Of a stretch of DNA of 64,000 nt, positions 58,549-64,000 are shown one piece after another (positions within the stretch are counted from its first letter, which is position 1; every line of letters starts with the position of its first letter). The notes under the pieces are model-generated. The model searched no databases. It worked only from the letters and a program-made list of their open reading frames with translations, and was not told the origin of the DNA. The position numbers were made by a program, and so were the translations under genes. Source of the stretch: Paratinospora sagittata (lineage: Eukaryota > Streptophyta > Magnoliopsida > Ranunculales > Menispermaceae); contig CM069598.1 in the NCBI GenBank assembly GCA_035771175.1, positions 10,132,668 through 10,196,667 on the forward strand, in the 5' to 3' direction.

Positions 58549-61500
58549 ATGGAAGGAGGAGAACAACCATCTCCTTCTCCATCACCAAACGCTAACTCTT
58601 CCTTCTTATTCAGAGACATCTCCAACTTCAAAACCCCCAAACGCCCCTTCAAAAACCCTAGCACATTTCCTCATCAATCCCCATACCCTCAATTCTTCAC
58701 CGCTTCCAAACAAACCCCTTCTTCTTCATCCACGGTCTGTCGCCGCCCTTCCATCGCTTCCTCATTGTCTCGATCCAAGGCCGCTCGCCGCCTTAAAGCG
58801 TACGAGCTCGAGCAGACCCAGTCGTCCCGAAAAGCGCAGTTGCGGAAAGACAAGTCATTGAATTCTCTATCAAAAGCACTGTCGGTTTGGCTGAATTTCC
58901 TGTTCGAGAACCCTAGATCGTGCGGGTGCGATGTTTCAGGGTCGAATGGGGTGGAGAGAGTGGAGGAATTGGGGGCGGTTTTGCGTAATGGGAAGCGGGA
59001 TAACTTGACATGTGGCGGCAGTGGGGTTGGGATTGATGGGCCGTGGAGGTATCCGAAGCGGCCTAGGGATTGCTCGTGGAAGCCTGAGGGTGCTTTGGAT
59101 GTGGAGCCGTTGGTGTTGGCTTCGTCTGCGTTTTCGGTGTTGAGAGTTTCTTTGAAGGAAGTTTGCAGCTTTGAAGACTTGAAGCAGAGGATGAGAGGGT
59201 ATTTGAGTTCTGAGAGTTGTAAAGAGGTTCTTTCGGTGATGAGCCAAGTAGCAAAGGTTAGGCTTGCTTCTACACACTTTCTATTGTGTTAAATAGCTGG
59301 GATTTGCATTTAATGGCTTTGGCAGTTATTGATTGAAATCAAATTGTTTGAATTAGGGTATCTCAGTGAATTTCTGAGTGTAAATGTGTAAATTAGGGTA
59401 TCTCAGTGAATTTTGAACTTTGAAATCACAGTCATTGTTGCTAGTATATAAATTTTTCAATGATTTTTTGAGTTTTTACCCGATTTATTTGTACATGATG
59501 CGTTTACACAACTTATCAAGCAGTGTTGCACTTTTATTTTTCAGAATATAGGTGATGGTAGGTTGAAGATGAAAGCTCACTGCCCCATTGTAACAGATGT
59601 GGGGATGAAGGAGAAGGCCATAAAAGTCATTATGAGTTACAATCCAATATGGCTTCGAATGGGATTATATATTGTTTTTGGCGGCGATTCCTTATTGCCT
59701 GTCGGAGATGTCAACTCAGATCAAGAACTTGCGTTTCTAAAGATGGTGGTTGAGAAACAGCTATTTTCTCACGAGGGTCTCGCAAAAGCATTTGCTTACA
59801 ATAAGTTGGTTGAGGGTTTATACAGACCGGGTTACTTTGAGGCATTGGGGAATGTCATATTGAAAAGGGTTTTATTACTTGTTCTCATACTCGATAGAGC
59901 TAAATCTCAGAGCAGTCTTCCTCTTAAGTATGGTATTGATGGAACTGATGGAGGATCCCCTCTATTGTTTCGTCAACTCTCTAATATTAAATCAAGTGGA
60001 CAAGTTATTCAAGGTAACCATCTGACTGATACATGACCCTTTATGTTGATTAAATTTTATCACTAGTTATTCAAGGTGACACTCCATTTTACTTCTCTTG
60101 TGTTCTATAATGCAGACTTCTTAACATCAGAGGTAATGCACGGTGAAGGTAATCTTCTTGCACATCTAGTGATTGTCGGATACAAAGTATCACATCAACA
60201 GGTATGCGGTACTATCTGTTGTTGTGCTTCTCATTCCTTTTTTTTTTAATTCTGGGAGGAAGGGGAGATTATAGTTTAACAAAGGATTGGTTTCTCGCCT
60301 TTCTTAGCAGTGCCTGATCTTTTACGTGTGCTTTTCTAAGGAATGGTTCTGTTTTCTTTGTACAGTTTAACTGTTTGTACAAGTCAAGCTTAAATGGTTG
60401 ATCTTGGAATATAAATTCCATTTTGCAGTATTCACTTCTTGAATATGACTTCAGAGTGACAGATCTATTTCAAGATCTTCAAGATGGTGTTCGCCTTTGT
60501 AGAGCCATCCAGCTCTTGCAGTGTGACACCTCAATTCTCATGGTTGATCTCTTCTTAATGAATTCCCATTTCCTACTAATCAATTTGTTCATGGTAGTAA
60601 TCAGCTCATGAGTTGTGATCTTGATTATGTGGGCAGAAAATAGCATTTCCTTCTGATACCCCTAAAAAGAATTTGGCCAACTGTCGTGTTGCCATGGAAT
60701 ATCTCAAGCAGGCCAAGATGCCACTTTCTGATGAAGATGGAACAATTGTGGTGGCGGAGGATATTTCAAGTCAAGAAAAGGAGCTTGTACTTAGCCTACT
60801 ATGGAACTTTTTTATTAATTTACAGGTTAGTTTCTTCTTTAAGATAGCCTAGATTGCATGTGCCATTTGGCACTTTTCTCTTCAGTGAGAATATTGGGGT
60901 CATGAAGTCATTGATAGGGCTTTTCTTGAACTTTTTTTTTTTTTTTTTAAATCTCTTTCTTTCTTTGCTCCTTCTGATACATAAAATGAAAGTTATATTG
61001 GCATTATACAAAGAGGAAGAATTGGATTAGCTGCTCATAATGTTGAAAATGTTGAACTTTCTGACACTGCTTTGGTGTTTGAGTGCTGAATGTTTTGTTT
61101 AAATTAAATTGGACTTAATCAATGAGTAAAATCTTCAAAGTAGATTTGCATAGGTTTTAATTAAGATGGATTGCCAATGAATTTGTTACCATGTTCTTTT
61201 TAAACCATAAAGCTGAATGCATATTCTTGTCATGTTCATGAAGAAAAAATTGTAAAGTTTTCTTGCTTGTGTAGCTGTTGTACAGATTTAAAACTGATTA
61301 CCATCTTATGCCTTTATAGTTACCATTGCTCATCAACAAAAAGTTGCTCTTTGAGGAGATTCGTAAAGTCAATGGAATTGTGGTAAGTTCATGGTATTTC
61401 CTTTGATGGTGTATTGATGTTCTTAGCTTTTCGTCTTTTTCATTTTCATTTTCTGTGTATAAAAGTTCTTTTTTGCTCTTGCTTTTGTACATTCCACTAT

Positions 61501-63739
61501 AACTTGTTGGCAATATTATTACTTCTCATCATTGTCCACCACTAATAGAACAACTGACAATTCTAATGCCTTAAGGACTTCAATACATTCTTCTTATGTT
61601 GAGCGATATTTGTCTTACTTTTTACAAGAGTCAAGAGGAGGGTTGTGTTAGGTAGTTGACACTTGACAGTTAGTAACTTAGCATAAAACTTTGTCAAATT
61701 TCATTTAAACACGAATCATCACAAAAATATGCACATGTTTAGGATGTTTCAATTTTGCGACATGTTGCACCAACCTCGAGGTGTTTCAAAACATGGGAAA
61801 GGGAATTGCATTGATATTCAAGTGTGGTGATAAGTATAATTTTTTGCAAGGGAAATCAAAGACGTTACTAGAGGATAATAGGCTTAGATTAGTGGCTTGG
61901 AACACATGAATGCTTACAAATAAGGAACATAAATAATAGATACTATGATCAAAAGAAAAAGTAAATGTAGCCTGCCCTTAAAAAACTAGATTAGTAAGAT
62001 AAAAATTGAAGAAAAAAAAATGCACATGATACTAACTCTATTTTATTAAGAAAGATAGAGTAGAGATGAATTAGGAATAATTGTGGATAATAATTTTAAA
62101 GAGGATGTCATAATGTAATAATCTTGGTAGGAAAGGTGAGAATAAGATTAATAAGATTTATAATAAATTTATCAAACAAAATGATGAGCAAGAAAGAAAT
62201 AACACATTAACTAATTTAGTGTAATTGAAACATTAATGTCAGGGAAGATATGCGGTAAAATATTAAAAGGAGTGTAGCAAGTGCGTAGGCTCCTGCCATT
62301 GCAGGGTCTAGGACTCAAGGGAACGGATCAACTTTACTTCCGCATTGCTGAGGTTGTTTCTTGATTTCAACTCGTGACATCTTGACCTGAATGAAGCAAC
62401 CTCAATTGTTGCGCCAAAGCTCGCCCTTCATATGTAGTAAAATTTTAATAGATAAATTAAAGAAAAGTATATTTAGGAAATGGTAGAAGTAGTCCCAATC
62501 AAGGATCGAAAATTCAAATTCTCTCTAAACTTTGGTCTTTTAAAAATAGGAATTTAATTGGGGTAGTCCAATCCAAAATGAAGAGATATTTGTGAAAATT
62601 TTAAATTATAAAGAAGTATAAAGATTTTTTATTTAAATATTACAAAGATCCTTGTTTCTTTTAGATATTTCTTAGTACTCATTAAATTATGAAATATAAT
62701 GGCTTAAAGTAAAATTTATAATCGCTATATTACTTAGTTATTTTATGAGTAATAAGTTACTTTATGACTTCTATGCTTAACATATATAGGAGATATATGT
62801 TAATTGCACATTATTTAAAATTACATGTTCAGTTTTGTTTTAAATTAGAGTTTTTGTGGAAATGTTAAGGCTCGTTTGGCATCAAATTTAAATATTGTTT
62901 TTTAAAAATAAGTTTTTAAAAACTTGTTTTTAGAGTTTATTTTTAGAAAATAAGGAAAACAACTTTTTATTGTATTCTTGTTTTCTTCACAAATTTAAAG
63001 TTAAGATTTAAAAACAGTTTTTAAATCTTGGAAAGACAGCTCTACCAAACACATTTTCAAAGAATCTTGAATTTAAAAACAAAAAACAATTTTTAAATCT
63101 CATACCAAACAAGCCCTTTAATATGCGACTTTTTTCAGTGATTCTTTCGTTTCTAGCCATTATATATGAAATTGTACTTTATTCTCATGTATATTATTCT
63201 TTAGGAATATATTGTAAGTTGTAACAAAAGGTGAAATTAGCATTTTTTTTTTGTTACTTTGTGTTTCGAAAGTAAAAAATAGTGAATGGTTCCTTGAATT
63301 TTACAATTTTTTTTAATATATTACCTAACATTGATGGGATTTTTTGTAATAATTCAATTATATTTAATTCATAACTTGAGGCTTGGAAAGTCCATTAAAT
63401 TTGAAGAAAATTCTTCTTCATTCCATTGGCGATACAAGTCAAAGCCTCGCATTTTTACAAAAGAATACATAAAAATTGAAGACAATTCTAAAATGGTGAA
63501 TATCAATGTTAAATGAAGAAACATGAGATGTAAGCAAATTGTGAACTATTTTTATATATGTTGTCTTTTTTCCTTTACAGTGTAATACATTTTGATGGTT
63601 CCAATTTTTATATATATTTTTTAAATTAGTTTCAAAACTGCATTTATATGTCATATGTAATTACTCTTTTTCTGATTTGTAGGACAATCAAATGTGTGAT
63701 GCTTCCAGCCATTTGGGGATGCTTTTAGAGTTGGTAAAG
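58549..63739 (+). CDS. ASPM-like (abnormal spindle) microtubule-associated protein, 5' part
   Basis: Seven exons in frame: 58549-59256, 59545-60013, 60116-60201, 60429-60542, 60637-60825, 61320-61382 and 63683-63739 (1686 nt, 562 codons). A GT follows the last, so the gene runs past the window. The start is the first ATG, giving MEGGEQPSPSPSPN; earlier in-frame codons lack ATG. Residues 1-130 are S/P/T-rich with basic patches (RSKAARRLKAYELEQ). From about 235 it matches plant ASPM: KMKAHCPIVTDVGMKEKA, then a calponin-homology region (LFQDLQDGVRLCRAIQLLQ; KNLANCRVAMEYLKQA; LVLSLLWNFFINLQLPLL). The IQ-motif array expected later is not in view. Known role: spindle and division microtubule organisation and calmodulin binding. 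Intron 6 (2.3 kb) carries a SINE nested in a LINE fragment. Confidence 0.92.
62269..62436 (-). mobile_element. SINE in ASPM-like intron 6
   Basis: On the minus strand it begins GGGCGAGCTTTGGCGCAACA, with box B-like GTCACGAGTTGAAATC. Flanks are the imperfect repeats GTAAAATATTAAAA (62255-62268) and GTAAAATTTTAATA (62437-62450). Related to the SINE in TOM1 intron 3. The flanking sequence itself matches the LINE fragment seen in P450 copy 2 intron 3. Confidence 0.65.
62455..62530 (+). mobile_element. LINE fragment interrupted by the SINE in ASPM-like intron 6
   Basis: TTAGGAAATGGTAGAAGTAG and the following CCCAATCAAGGATCG match the LINE stretch at about 30985-31015. Its upstream part lies before the SINE (GGTAAAATATTAAAAG near 62254). 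Confidence 0.45.
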
Positions 63740-64000
63740 GTACTTCAAAAAATCTACGTTACCTGTCATATCTAGGGGTTCGACTTGTTCATTTTCAAAT
63801 TTTGGGATATGAGGACTCGGCTATATTATACATTATTCTTTACTTTTTTTTTTTCTTCTTTTCGCTAATTTATTGTCTTTTTTGTTCTCCCACTTAAGTG
63901 AATTTCACCTATTAGGTATTATTTTCTTTCATGCATTTTCTTCTTTCCATTAGAGAATCTACATAGTAATATTCTAAAATCTAAAGTGTTGGACACATCC

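Overview
The window is nuclear DNA of a flowering plant, almost certainly a eudicot. It is AT-rich, its genes have many GT-AG introns, and it carries plant families such as TOM1, FAD4, TOPP-type PP1, a plant CYP85-clan P450 array, FAX and ASPM. Copia LTR elements, LINEs, SINEs, hAT MITEs and a large fold-back repeat fill the spaces. No bacterial or organellar features, CRISPR arrays or RNA genes were seen.

Layout. 1-7.6 kb: an 11-exon TOM1-like 7-TM gene (+) whose introns hold a SINE and a decayed LTR element. 8.9-9.9 kb: an intronless FAD4-like chloroplast desaturase (-). 11.4-13.5 kb: a three-exon PP1 catalytic subunit (-). 15.5-22.0 kb: a seven-exon secreted protein of unknown function (+) with NlpC/P60 or permuted-papain-like motifs; the splice donor of exon 3 seems to be missing. 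22.9-52.5 kb: a tandem array of P450 genes on the minus strand. It has two complete four-exon copies (489 and 483 aa), one relic of a last exon and one pseudogene. 53.9-57.0 kb: a three-exon FAX5/6-like TMEM14 protein (-). 58.5 kb to the right edge: the first seven exons of an ASPM-like gene (+), which continues beyond the window.

The most informative structure is the broken third P450. A LINE landed exactly on the donor of intron 1 (13-bp target duplication including the donor GT). A Copia element entered the LINE, and a 4.8-kb LTR-type element entered that Copia. A second Copia cut exon 2 with a clean 5-bp duplication. Removing the insertions gives exon lengths equal to the intact copy, so the gene was structurally normal when hit. 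The final heme-binding exon is gone. Between the first and second P450 lies a 1.8-kb fold-back element built of long inverted arms.

The genes do not form one pathway. The P450 array is a lineage-specific expansion, probably of specialised (perhaps triterpenoid) metabolism. The rest are housekeeping or lipid genes. No clearly new biological system was found. The best leads are the donor-less exon with a possible alternative terminal exon in the 15.5-22 kb gene, the fold-back element, and the dated nest of insertions. All calls are from reading the sequence; no search was run.
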